This document shows, one piece after another, positions 23,475 to 34,283 of a stretch of DNA of 64,000 nucleotides. Source of the DNA: Helianthus annuus. Lineage: Eukaryota > Streptophyta > Magnoliopsida > Asterales > Asteraceae. Numbering within the stretch: the stretch's first letter is position 1; every line of letters begins with the position of its first letter. The notes beneath the pieces were generated by a model that was given only the letters and a program-made list of their open reading frames with translations, ran no database searches and was not told where the DNA came from. The stretch is from contig NC_035438.2 of NCBI RefSeq assembly GCF_002127325.2, positions 88,908,385 to 88,972,384 on the forward strand. Reading direction: 5' to 3'. The translations under genes were made by a program, and so were the position numbers.

Positions 23475-24229
23475 TGTCACACCCCGACCACGTAAAACAA
23501 CAAAACGTGGCGGAAATGCCGGGGAGTGTTGTAACAGAATCATTGTTTCACAACCATGGATTAAACAAATTTCGTTTTATTGAATTAAATGAGTTACAAT
23601 GTCTTAACAATAAAGAAACATAACAAAAATTAACTAGTCTTGCATCTTTTAATGTCACTTTCCAATCCTATGTGAGCATGCATCAATATCATCATCAAAT
23701 ATCATCAACTATTGTACCTGAAACACATGTGAAAATACGTCAGCATAAAAATGCCGGCGAGTACATAGGTTTTATGAAAAATAGGATCCATGACTTAGGT
23801 TTAAGAAAATGTTTAACCAAAAACTTGTCATGAATCCAGTTTAAGTGTTTGCTTTTATAAAACGTTTGAAAATCGATGATAGATATGTATAGTTGAAAGA
23901 ATGATGTAAGGTTAAATGAATAACCAAGTAAAAATGAGTTTGTATAAAACAAACTGTTTTGTAAAACAATGTCTTGTGAAAAATATGTTATTTGTGTAAA
24001 AATGTATAAATCCAAATGAATGATTTAAATAACGCTATGCCATGTAATATAATACAAGCACTTATATATAGGAAGTACCAGCGGCGTATCCACCATGCTT
24101 GTATCACATTACACACGTCTCGTTACTCAAATCACTTACCCACATAAACCACCAATGTAAATTGCCCATGTCTAAACCGTTGTCAAATGTCAATCAAGTA
24201 TTGTGTAAACAAAATGTCATGTATGGCAA

Positions 24230-24545
24230 GTGAAATATGTAACAACCAAACCATAGGTAAGAATGCACAAACAATGTACTAAGTATGCGACGGATGGACA
24301 TACATAGCATGATACCAAGTATAAGATGTCTTGTAAAACGATGTACTAAGTATGATGAACATACATAGCATGAAATGTTATGTAAAACGATGTACTAAGT
24401 GTGCACACAATGGGCATACATAGCATGTGATGTAAAATGTACTAAGTATGATGAACATACATAGCATGAAATGTTATGTAAAACGATGTACTAAGTATGC
24501 ACACAATGGGCATACATAGCAAAAACATAATGAAATCATGTACTA
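24230..24545. repeat. Tandem repeat in the C LTR
   Basis: Units of about 60-70 bp containing ACGATGTACTAAGTATG and CATACATAGCATG, in four to five degenerate copies. Confidence 0.75.
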
Positions 24546-25731
24546 ATAGTGTACTAATGAACATAGCAAGTATATGATATAAAAGCATGAAATCATGAAA
24601 GTAACAAGTAGGCACATGTGTTTCACCCCAAAATGTTTGAAAAACAGTAAAAGAGGGGTCTATGTACTCACTTGAGATTTGCTTAGAAGTCCTAGGATAA
24701 CCACCAAGCAATGCTAGAAGATCACGGAATCAAACGGCACCTAATATAGGTATCTACATTAATAAACGGACCTATCGGAGGATCGGGTAGTACAAGGGTT
24801 CGTAAACCAATTAAGTATGGGAACTTATGTAATATGGTTTAACAAAGCCTACGTACTAAAATGAAACCTATCCTAAGTGCTTTTGACCCATTACGACCTG
24901 TTTAGGTAGCTTACGCCACTTTAACGCGTCGTTTGCGTAAAACGCGTTTGGAATGCCTAACTAGTCCTATGACAAGCAAGATATGCCTTAACATGTTTAA
25001 TATTGTTGTTAAATCAGTTTAGATGTCAAAAATTTCGTTACATAGACTTAAAATGAATTTATGCGTAAAAAGGGTGTTTTGGTAATTTACCTAAGGCATA
25101 TAAACTACCTATCATATAACTAACTAAACGTCGTGACCATAAGGTATAACCTCGGAAGGTTATTCCCTATACAACTATGGTCACCTAATGTGTTTGGTCG
25201 GATCCTAAAGATCGACCAATGGGTCGGGTTCGTAAGCATAAGTGATTGATTAGATCGCTTACCTTTACGACCCTAAACAAGCACAAATCTAAAAGCGACG
25301 AGCTAAACATGCTAGAACATGTTTAGTAAAGTTAGAAAACAGGTTTGGTATTAAAACAAACGGTTTTAATACCCTAGAGTAGTTTGGTTACAAAATACGC
25401 GAGAAAACGCATTTTGGCCGAAACTGCGACTCGTCACTGAGCCTAGATAACGTGGTAATCAGTAGGTATAGTCACTGGGGACTATGACCATCGTGATTAT
25501 GCTCACGTTATGAAGTTCAAACGAACTTCGCATTGACCATAAACTGGTTAATGCAGAAAATCAAATGCAGTTTGACTTTAACGCTAAAACGAACGAAAAA
25601 CGCGAAAGAATACTTACAGAAGGTCCCCGCAAGATTCGAACGCGATTCACTCTTAGGTAGGAAGCATATACTTCCACTTAGAGAGTGTAGAATCGGATTC
25701 AAATGTGAGGAAGAATGAAATGGGTGAGGGG

Positions 25732-25887
25732 TATTTATAGATTTCCTTGAACCGTTTAGATCGTTCGTCAAAAAACGTGATTTGATCTAGACCTTACATG
25801 TGGGCACATGGTTTTCAAAAACCATGGGAGCCCCTAATGTGGACTATGTTCATTGAATACCATCCCATGGTTTTGCAAAACCATGGG
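25732..25887 (-). promoter_or_regulatory. Putative promoter of element C: TATA box with two upstream palindromes
   Basis: TATAAATA on the minus strand at 25732-25739. Upstream (to the right) are a near-palindrome at 25807-25826 (arms CATGGTTTT) and a perfect 24-bp palindrome at 25864-25887 (half site CCCATGGTTTTG). Confidence 0.65.
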
Positions 25888-26004
25888 TGAAAACTATTAA
25901 CACTTCAAAATGGACTAGGTTCATTGAATCTGCCAGAAATTTCAAAAATGGTCCCTACACTTGTAAAACTTGATTTTTTTTGCACTTTTGATGTCTGTCG
26001 TTAA

Positions 26005-27190
26005 GGACATGCAAAAACCTATTTAAACTATTAGTATAGAATAAGCAGGGTATCAAACCAAGGGAGGACTGTGGAAAGTGTCGTAGTGAAAAGGGTTGAT
26101 TAACTATTACTGAATGGGAAAAACAGTTTGTTTGATTATGAGAAATAGCTAAATTAACAAATAAAATTTGTGTTTTAAATCAATGAGAGAAAATATGGTT
26201 CCTCCAGATTTCAGGTTTTGCAATTAACTTCAACTATGTGTATAATCGTTACCTACATAGACATAGGTGTTAATTTTGATTCATTAATTGTGATAACCAA
26301 CGACTAAGTACTCTGGTCAATACATAACGGGAGGTTATCGAATGATTATCAATTACAATTTACAAACCCTAACCCCATGTCAAATATATACCAATTACTA
26401 GAACTCTCGGGAACTGAATGCTTAGAAATTAAGGTTTAAATAAACGTAACTGTTTACAATCAAGAAATAAAATCAATGGTGAAAAGCATCGAATGCTTAG
26501 ATCACCAGGTAAAACGATTGTGTCAACACATAATATCAATCAACTTACAAAAACCCTCCATCCGGAGGAAACCACAAAAAGTTTAGCCGCTCATCTCGCA
26601 CAAAGAATCTTCAAAAGCTTGAATTGATGAAGAAATCATGGTTGATTCGATGATTGGATGAAGAATCTTGATGGAATTGGGTGAAAGAAGCCTTGAAAAT
26701 TGAGTCTTGGAGTGCCCTCAATCGATTGTAGATGATAAATGATGAATACCAACATCACAAACCCTAATATATACCCTATAACCTTATTTGCGTCTTTTTT
26801 TTCGTAACCCCAACCGTAGGCTACGGTTTGGGAACCGTAGCTTACAGTTTCAAAATTCTGACCAACATCAGCACCCAACCGTAGCTTACGGTTGGTGAAC
26901 CGTAGCTTACAGTTTCAGCAGATTCTTCCAAAATTGTTTTCTTCATAACTTCTTCGTTTTAGCTCCGTTTTACGCACCGTTTTCGCCCACGTCTTCGTAA
27001 TTCAACCCTCTATCATGCCATCTTCTAATATCTTCATTTTCAATCCATTAACATTCCCCAAAACTCATCCAATCTTCATATTTAACCTGCAAAACATCAT
27101 TTTCTCATAGTTATCCAATTCCACACATATAAACAACCAAATATGCATAAGATTAGACATTAAACACATATAAATGACATTCCTAAACCC
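26005..27190 (-). mobile_element. Insert J in the C LTR, unclassified, possibly a solo LTR
   Basis: About 1.2 kb with no counterpart in the related LTR of element I; the ends are only approximate. It has a minus-strand TATATA (26768-26773) with palindromes just upstream: AACCGTAG-G-CTACGGTT (26812-26828) and arms CCAACCGTA/TACGGTTGG (26875-26895). This is the same layout as the LTR promoters around it, so a solo LTR is my guess. No target duplication or protein was found. Confidence 0.5.
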
Positions 27191-27968
27191 ATCCATCAAC
27201 TTTTAAACCCCTTTAACCTCATTTCAAGGCTCTAAAATGATATTAAAGTATAGGGAACTTAAAATATGCTCAAAGACATCACGGATATCGGTTCGTTTGG
27301 TCGTACGGTTGCGTTATTCGCTTAATTACGACGGGAGTCGTAACGAACGCAAAAACGATCCAAATTAAGCGACGAATGGAATTTATCATACCAAACACTA
27401 AAATAAAATATTTTAATTCTTACATAAATTTTTGGAAGTCCGGAAGTATTCAGAACGTAAAATATGCGCGAAAATGCAAACTTATGCACTTTTTGACGCT
27501 TTTAGTCGCTGAATGAGCATAAAGTTTATTTCTGCGCACCAAACACCTCAAAGCCTATTTCTAAGCTATGTAAAGAATATTTAGGGCATACTTAACTTAT
27601 GATCAAGTTCCGGAAGGTCTGTTACAGTACAAATTGACATACTTTCGCAGTTTGTCGAATTTAGTCCCTATAAGCGAATAAACTTGATTTCGGCATACCA
27701 AACCATCCAAAACTTATTTCTAAGTTATGTAATGGTTATTTAAGGTATGTTAAGCCTATTTCACTGTTCCGGAGTGTTTGTTGCATTAAACTGGTTATAT
27801 TTACGCATCAGATCGCATATAACCTTCCAGAAAGCGATTTAAAGCCCGAAATCGAACAAGAATTGATACGTGCAAAAGATACACATATTTATACAGATCC
27901 CAAGTATGAAATACAATATTTCATTGGCTTGGTATTTGTTTGATGGTGGTGGTGACACAGGTGTCACA

Positions 27969-28248
27969 GCAGCAATTCGGCTACACGGGAGACATGAACG
28001 TACAAAATGAGAAAACAACTTGGGTATTTATAGGGGTGAGGGTTTCGCTTATATGACATGTCCATATGAGCGAAATCATCTTGATGGGATTTCGCTCATA
28101 TGACACATGTTCACATAAGCGAAATCATGACATGAAAATCAAACATTTACACTTCAACCCCCTATACATTACATAATTAACACATCTAGACCCTATACAT
28201 TGATTAACTAAGACTAAGATGCAGGCTTTAGACATTCGTGCACCAACA
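27969..28248 (-). repeat. 3' LTR of element D, right-hand 280 bp only
   Basis: Matches about 52049-52326. It begins abruptly at the end of the C LTR and ends GTGCACCAACA. Contains TATTTATA (28025-28032; TATAAATA on the minus strand) and an inverted repeat of 15-bp arms, CATATGAGCGAAATC at 28063-28077 and its complement at 28088-28102. Confidence 0.88.
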
Positions 28249-28261
28249 AACTCCCCCTTGG
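28249..28261 (-). promoter_or_regulatory. Polypurine tract of element D
   Basis: Minus strand CCAAGGGGGAGTT directly before the 3' LTR. Further GGGGGAGT-type tracts occur inside the adjacent ORF on the minus strand (29615-29650), in line with the repeated purine tracts known in Sireviruses. Confidence 0.85.
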
Positions 28262-28297
28262 ATACAGCCGCAGTCTTCAGTCTTGGTCTTCGGGTCT

Positions 28298-31200
28298 TCA
28301 CAACAACTTGAACTTTTCTTCGTGCTGCTTAGGCTTCCTCCTTAGCGCATTCCTTATCATGTCGTTCTCTTTCTTTCTCTTCTTGTCCTCTTCAGCTTGA
28401 ATGTGCATCCATTTGCCTCTGTTCTCATCAAGCTTTTGACGTTCACGGGCAGCGTTCCTTTTCATTTTCTCATCGAGCGACCACCATGATGACTTCCATT
28501 TACTCTCAGAATTAATAATCTTCTGAAAGCAAAGGGTTGTAACTCGCTGAAATTGCATGGCCTGCTCTCTGTCCTCTGGCTGATAGTGAATTTTGTTGAT
28601 GAAAAGACATTCGATATCCTTTGCAGAGCAATTCACAAGCCACATAGGATCATAAACATGAATCTCTCCCAATTCTCCACCTGCTCTGTAAGTAATCACT
28701 GCTTCAGTAGTAATACAACTATAAACCCAGCCCATGAAGCCTTTGTAAAACTCTTGCTCCATCGATGGCACTGGTATAGTTATCATCGTTCTCGGCTTTT
28801 TCACATTCAGAATCGTTTCTTCCACTCCTGTCACTGGATCTCTTCTTGTAACTCTCTTCGGATAGTGTGGCTTCCAGTGTTTGAAGTCTCTCAAAGCCTC
28901 AAACTTTAACAAACCCCACATAGCAATGTCGTTCTTCCTGACAGGATATCCCAAAGTTCTAACCTTTGACAATTCATCCACATCCCACCATGGAAGTGAC
29001 ATAATATCATGTAACTTTTCAAAATACTGAACACTGCATTCTCTTCTGATTGCATATGCATTAATTTGCGGCAGAAAACCCCAGCTAATAATGTCCCCAA
29101 GAGATACGCTTCGATCACGTTGATAATACTTTAACGGTCGTTTGAACTTCCTCTCGTGACTTTCTTTGAACCACTTTTTCCTTTCTTCTTTTGCCATATC
29201 TTTTGAAGTGCCATCAAAGTTCACATCTTTCAAAATTTCAGCAACTTTTCTTCGCAGCTCATCACGATTCTCCTCAATAAAGAATTCCATCAACATTGGC
29301 AACTGTGAGGTATCTTCACTAACACTTTCGTCATCTGTCCAGTCTTCGACTTCAACTCTATCATACAAGTCAGCCTCTTCAACATATCGATACTCATACT
29401 CAGACTGCTGATTTATGTCAAAGGCATTCAACTCTTCTTCAAACTTGGCGTTCATTTCTTCTTCAAAATCGAACTTAAAGTCAGGATTCACCATGCGAGT
29501 CATTTCCTTAATTGCTTCCAACGTGTAAGTATGGAAATGCTCTCCTTCTTCACGATAAGTATCCAACCTCAGAATCAACTTTTCAGCTTGTTGAACATTC
29601 TGTGCATCACCTGACTCCCCCTGTCTATCAACTCCCCCTGATTCTTCGTTCACAGAATCGTTCATCAAATTATCAACATTCTGTTCAGTGGAAGCCTCAG
29701 TAACTTTCAACCCTGTACCACCCTGAGCATCATCATCATCATCGTCTTTACCAGAACCATGACTACTCGCAGAATAGACTTTCTCATCTTTTTCATCTTC
29801 CTCTTCATCCTCCTCATCATCATCTTCATCATCACTGTCACCCATTAACTCTTCAAGAGGAGTATAATCCTCAAAAAGACCAGAAACAGCAGAGATAGGC
29901 TCGGGATTTTCAACAACCATAGAAGGAACAATCGATCTTTCTGTCACTGCAGAACTTCCTTCAACGCCTTTACCCTTTTCTTTCATTTGCTCATCTATTT
30001 TAGCTTGACGTTCTGCTCTGAGCTCTTCAACTTGCAGTTCTTCAAACTTTTTCTCTACAGACGTTCCGAGCGTGCTTTCAACTACTTTATTCAACATGTA
30101 AAACTCATGATCATTGAACGCTTTAGCTGCTTCAAGTTCTTTGTTCTTCAACTTGAAGTATTCATTTTGTTCATACGTCGAGTCTTTTCTTCTTCAAGCT
30201 CAGCAATTCTCACCTTCAAGATGTCTATCTCTGACTGATCAGAATCAATCTTTTTCACCAACTCTTTGTTATCATTCTCTAGCCTCTTCACACGCATTTC
30301 TAGAACTCTTTCACGATCTATAACTTTCTTGTTTTCAGCGGCTAGCTTCTTGTTCTCAGCAATCACTTCATCAACCTTCTTTTCAACATTCCTGACTTGT
30401 GAGGTGTTTGCGAAATCAAAATCTCCTACATCATCAAGACTCACATTCAAATTTGAAGGAACATTAGGAAAGTTTCGGTACCCCGCAGAACCAGGTGTTA
30501 GTTGACCTTGGGTGAGTGGAGGTGTTTGAAAAATTTCTTGCGATGTAAAAAGGGTTTGTTGTGGTGGTGGTGAATGATGTAGTGGTGATTGATGAATAGG
30601 TGATGGTTGTCTTGGTGGTGTTGGTTGTTTAGGTGGTGAAGGTTGTTGTGGTGGAGTAGGTTGTCGGGATGGTGAATGGATTGGTGATTGTGGTGGTGTT
30701 GGATCATGTGGTGGTGTTGGTGGTTTCTTGGATTCCTTTGTTGGTTTCTTCTTTAGCACAATCTTCGGCATTTTAATTTTCGGTGTAACCTTTCTGATCT
30801 TTGGAGATATGACTTTCTTACGAGCTCCAGCTTTCTTTCGACCACTTGGAGGAGATTGTGACTCGGAGACATGTTCTGGAGAAGGAATGTAAGCATCATC
30901 ATCGTCCTTTTCTTGTCTCTTTCTCTTTCTCAACAATTTTTCATGTTTTGTAGCCTCCTGAATTCTTCATAAACGTTCTGTTTCATCTACTACTTCTTCA
31001 TCTGAAGAACTCGAGGAGCTTGTAGTGTCTTTATCCACGTCATCACCTTCAATATCATCGATAACCTTTCCTTTCCCTTTCTGAGCTTCAACATTGACAA
31101 CTTGCTCAGCTTCAACTTCCACAGAAGGCCCTGTCTCGAAGACATCTGTATCAAACAACATATGTTCATCAACATTAAATGGATCTTCTTCCACAGCTAC

Positions 31201-31967
31201 CACTGGTTCTTTTTCCGCAATGACCACCGGATCATCTTCTTCAGGTTCATCAACCAAAGACGTTTTCACAGCTTTCTTTTGCTTCTTCTTTGGTTGTGAA
31301 GAAGATCCCTCAACCTTTTGAACAATAGGTGTGGCTTTCCTGCGTCTCCTCCCTGTTTTCTTCACACACCATTCATTCTTGGTGTTTTTGAAATCTTTAA
31401 GAATCTTCAGCTCTTCAGCATACGCTGCTTCTTTCATTTCAGCTTCGTTTCTCCAGTTTTGATGATCAACTGGATCTGGATCAACATAGTTATCATCTTT
31501 TATAAAACCAAAGAATTCAGCACCAACTGTCAGTTCTGGGTGATTCGGGTGATATCTCACAAGCTGTTTAAGCGTATCATTGCTCATGTGTGATTGTATC
31601 AACAAGTCATTCTTAGCATACAGCCTTTCACCATTCTTTCTGGAAATCTCGTTGGCGACTCTGCCTCATCTGGAAAGTTAACAACTTCACGGATAAGCGC
31701 TTCAGTGACTAGAATCTTTTCCATCTTGCCATGCACCTCAACAATTGACGAAATTACTTTGTTCTGATCATCGTAACTTGCATTTTTCCAGAAACATTCT
31801 ATGTGAGATTTGTATAGTGGTCGTTGATCAGTGAGCGCTTTCTGGATGGGAATACGACCCATGAACTCCAATATGCCACTAAACTTGGCCAACTCTGGGT
31901 TTTTCTGAATATCCAAATCACAAAAACTGTTGTGAAGAGGATCAAAAACAACACTAGAACCCTGCAA
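28298..31967 (-). pseudogene. Extra 3' ORF of Sirevirus D (acidic, coiled-coil, Pro-rich), lightly broken
   Basis: Read leftward in four pieces: 31967-31599, 31605-30967, 30936-30148 and 30151-28298. They join as one frame of about 1220 codons with a frameshift near 31600, an in-frame stop at 30967-30969 and a frameshift near 30150. N-terminal folded-looking region (FWKNASYDD, VVNFPDEAESP); then a Lys/Arg and acidic linker; a Pro/His-rich segment with PPQSP- and QPTPP-like repeats; a coiled coil (VEKKVDEVIAENKKL); a long Asp/Glu run (DDEDDDEEDEEEDE); and a 350-residue C-terminal part rich in Trp. No transmembrane segment is visible, so a classical Env is unlikely. The upstream TTTGCAG suggests the first codon used here is a splice acceptor rather than a start. 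Position after pol is the Sirevirus place for an additional ORF; function unknown. Confidence 0.75.
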
Positions 31968-32766
31968 ATCGCAATCACATACAATGAATCAAAATTACTT
32001 AGACAAATCTCAAAAGTTTACAAGTGATTACAAAATTTTCAATTGAAAACCCTAAGTGCATAATGAGCGAAATCAGAATTGACATAAGAGCGAACACATT
32101 GACACTAAGGGCGAAATCACTTAGCACTTTGGGCGAAAGCATCTCATGTACACAAAAGCGGAATCACTAAGTGTGCACAAAAGCGGAACCACTGATGTCT
32201 TAATAAGCGAAATTACAGGATGTACAAATGAGCGGAACCACATGACTTAACTGTTTTGAGCGAAATCACAATACACAATCAAAAATTCATCAACTTCCAA
32301 AATTGAACCCACTAATCTGTTAACATGAGAAATCCGACACTTAGGGTTTGTTTTAATTTCAATTTTGACCTCTAAAACCCCCTAGATCTAAACCTGCAAT
32401 GCCCATACTTTGACAATCATCATCAAAATTCAGATTTGTAACAATCAACCCACAAATATGTAATCTATACACTTAAACGACTGCATATGATTGTTTTCAA
32501 GTTCTGATTTAACATATTAAGCCCTAAATCTATGTATCAATCCAACAACAAATACCGACAGTTCGAATATCACATGATATAGGTCAAATTGAAGTTCAAA
32601 CAACCTTGCCCATGATTAACAACTATGAGAACAATAAGATCTGTAGAAATTTGGGCAGCAATTCGCCTGTAAACAGAGGTTTTAGGGTTTCGCTTCAAGT
32701 CGCCGGAGAAGACAGCACTTAGGAGCGAAAGGGTGAAAAGTGACATATGAGCGGAACCATTCTACT
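31968..32766 (-). other. Non-coding leader or intron region before the 3' ORF of D
   Basis: Lies between the putative internal promoter and the 3' ORF. At 32060-32270 there are about ten (G)AGCG(A/G)AA(T/C)C motifs. A plant 5'-UTR-like stretch (TCTCCGGCGACTTG on the minus strand, about 32700) is followed by GCAGCAATTCG (about 32654), which also occurs in the D LTR. A probable intron ends at the acceptor near 31962. Confidence 0.5.
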
Positions 32767-32818
32767 TATATAGTAGGTGTGATTTCGCTCATAAGACCAA
32801 TGGTCCTTATGAGCGAAA
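32767..32818 (-). promoter_or_regulatory. Putative internal promoter of element D upstream of the 3' ORF
   Basis: TATATA on the minus strand (32767-32772) with a large inverted repeat just upstream: TTTCGCTCATAAG (32783-32795) and its exact complement (32806-32818) around an ACC...GGT centre. The D LTR has the same TATA-plus-TTTCGCTCATA arrangement (28025-28102). More GAGCGAAAT motifs continue to about 32930. I infer a second promoter for the 3' ORF. Confidence 0.55.
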
Positions 32819-32944
32819 CCTCATGAGTCATACAAGCGAAATCACATTTGTGAAGCATCTATGAGCGAAATGCGTTTTAAGTGTGACATATGAGCGAAAT
32901 ACCCTTTAAAGTGACATATAAGCGAAATCAGATCATGATTTTCA

Positions 32945-34283
32945 AAAATTTAACATTTTAACACTTTTCAGATTAAACACCGAAACACCCAGTTAACCAA
33001 GTCCAAGTCAATAACCTTGGTCAACTGCTTGGCCTACCAAGTCCAAGTTAATGACCTTGGTTGACCGAATTATGAAGTATACAGTCATTTCATTCTGAAA
33101 ATAGTTCAAATGAATGAACTTTTTGAACGTTTTGAACTTCCAAACACTTTTCAACTGCCAACACTGTACCAATCATTGTTTAGCATCTCCAGCTTACCCA
33201 GCCCTCATCAAACACTGACATGATCTGCACTAAGCTTTGATCTTCCGATTCCCAATGTCAGTTGTCGAAAATAAAAGAAGAACTAAAATCTTTTTGGATT
33301 TTTAACTGGATAAACTGAAAAGTGTACACACAATCTTTTTGTGAGTGTGTTAGGGGATCATATCAGCTACCGACTAGACACAAGTACCGTTAAGCTGTTA
33401 TTTCATTTTAACCATTAAACAATTCACGTAGATTGTCGATATATTGATCCTCTTAAATTCTCACAAAACTTTCAATTTGTTCGGGATACAGAATTAGTGT
33501 TTTAGAGCTTAAACATCTACATGTGTCCCACCTCAGTATATACTCCCGTATCCAGATCCCAGTATTCAGTCTTACAGGTGAGTATACCTAGATGATATCT
33601 GTAATGGGGTGTATTGCGAGGGCCGTGAGAGCTCAGGTCGATACTTCCGTATACGCAGAAAGATGACGGCTTCGACTTTACGGTGGGTCCCCTTTAGAGG
33701 ATCTTTTGATTACAACAGCACATGATTAACATTTTTCAATGGGTCATCATTTTTTATGCTGAGGGGAGGCTTTACAAGTAAAGCAATGCGTAAAGAATTA
33801 TCCGGGGACTAGGTCAGTATTTCCATACAGCAGAAGTCCCGGGATAATACCCCAGATATCACTAAGCATAAAGACCTAGTATCTTAGAATATGGGACCCT
33901 TCAAATAGGATTTCAGGGGTTACCTATATATCCTGGAGGTGTTCCCCACGTAGATGCAAGTGAATTTTTATGTTTATATCCCAAACTGATCTACTGATTT
34001 TGTGAAAACCTACTGGCACATCTTTAGCGAGACTGCTTAATTGCATTTTATACAATACAATTCTTTAGCGTACTGTGTCCGTCTAGCTGATGTACTATCA
34101 TTTCCCCTATTCTACACAACTCTTTTTGTATTTTTTAATGTTTTTGGATTTTTGAATTTGATCATGTTTTTGTATTTTTCTGCAAATTTCTCCCCCTAAA
34201 ACTAAAACATATTTTTGTATTTTTGTTTTTATCGAAAAGCAGAAAATAAACTGTACAAACAAAATTGATAACACGACAAAGGT
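32945..34283 (-). other. Conserved non-coding region between pol and the 3' ORF of D
   Basis: No ORF. The part 33240-34220 is clearly homologous to 55490-56510 in element H, by eye roughly 75-80% identical in the middle (33520-33980 against 55810-56260), including TCAGTCTTACAGGTGA, CCGTGAGAGCTCAGGTC and ATACCCCAGATATCAC. The LTRs of D and H are much less alike. Confidence 0.7.

Larger units (their letters stand above)
22445..27968 (-). mobile_element. Element C: gypsy-type element (5' part), host of A and inserted in D
   Basis: A minus-strand element with gag remnant and leader (22445-23452), primer binding site (23455-23466) and 5' LTR (23475-27968). Its 3' part should lie left of the window, beyond A. 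The internal part matches 61905-62926 of element I closely, so C and I are one family. The LTR ends GTGTCACA at 27968, and from 27969 the sequence is the interior of the D 3' LTR, so C inserted into D. Confidence 0.85.
23475..27968 (-). repeat. 5' LTR of element C, containing insert J
   Basis: From TGTCACACCCCGACC to GACACAGGTGTCACA. It aligns piecewise with 57241-60723 (element I). The alignment is interrupted between about 26005 and 27190 by unrelated insert J. Features are a tandem repeat (about 24230-24545), TATATTT-type box TATTTATA on the plus strand (25732-25739, read TATAAATA on the minus strand), and two palindromes just upstream of it (25807-25826 and 25864-25887). Confidence 0.85.

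Noticed and set aside
28298..31967. Host gene (nuclear acidic protein) between transposons
   Set aside because: It sits between pol and the polypurine tract of D in the same orientation and is followed at once by the 3' LTR; it belongs to the element.
28298..31967. Retroviral-type envelope gene
   Set aside because: Position fits, but no signal peptide, transmembrane helix or fusion-like segment is visible.
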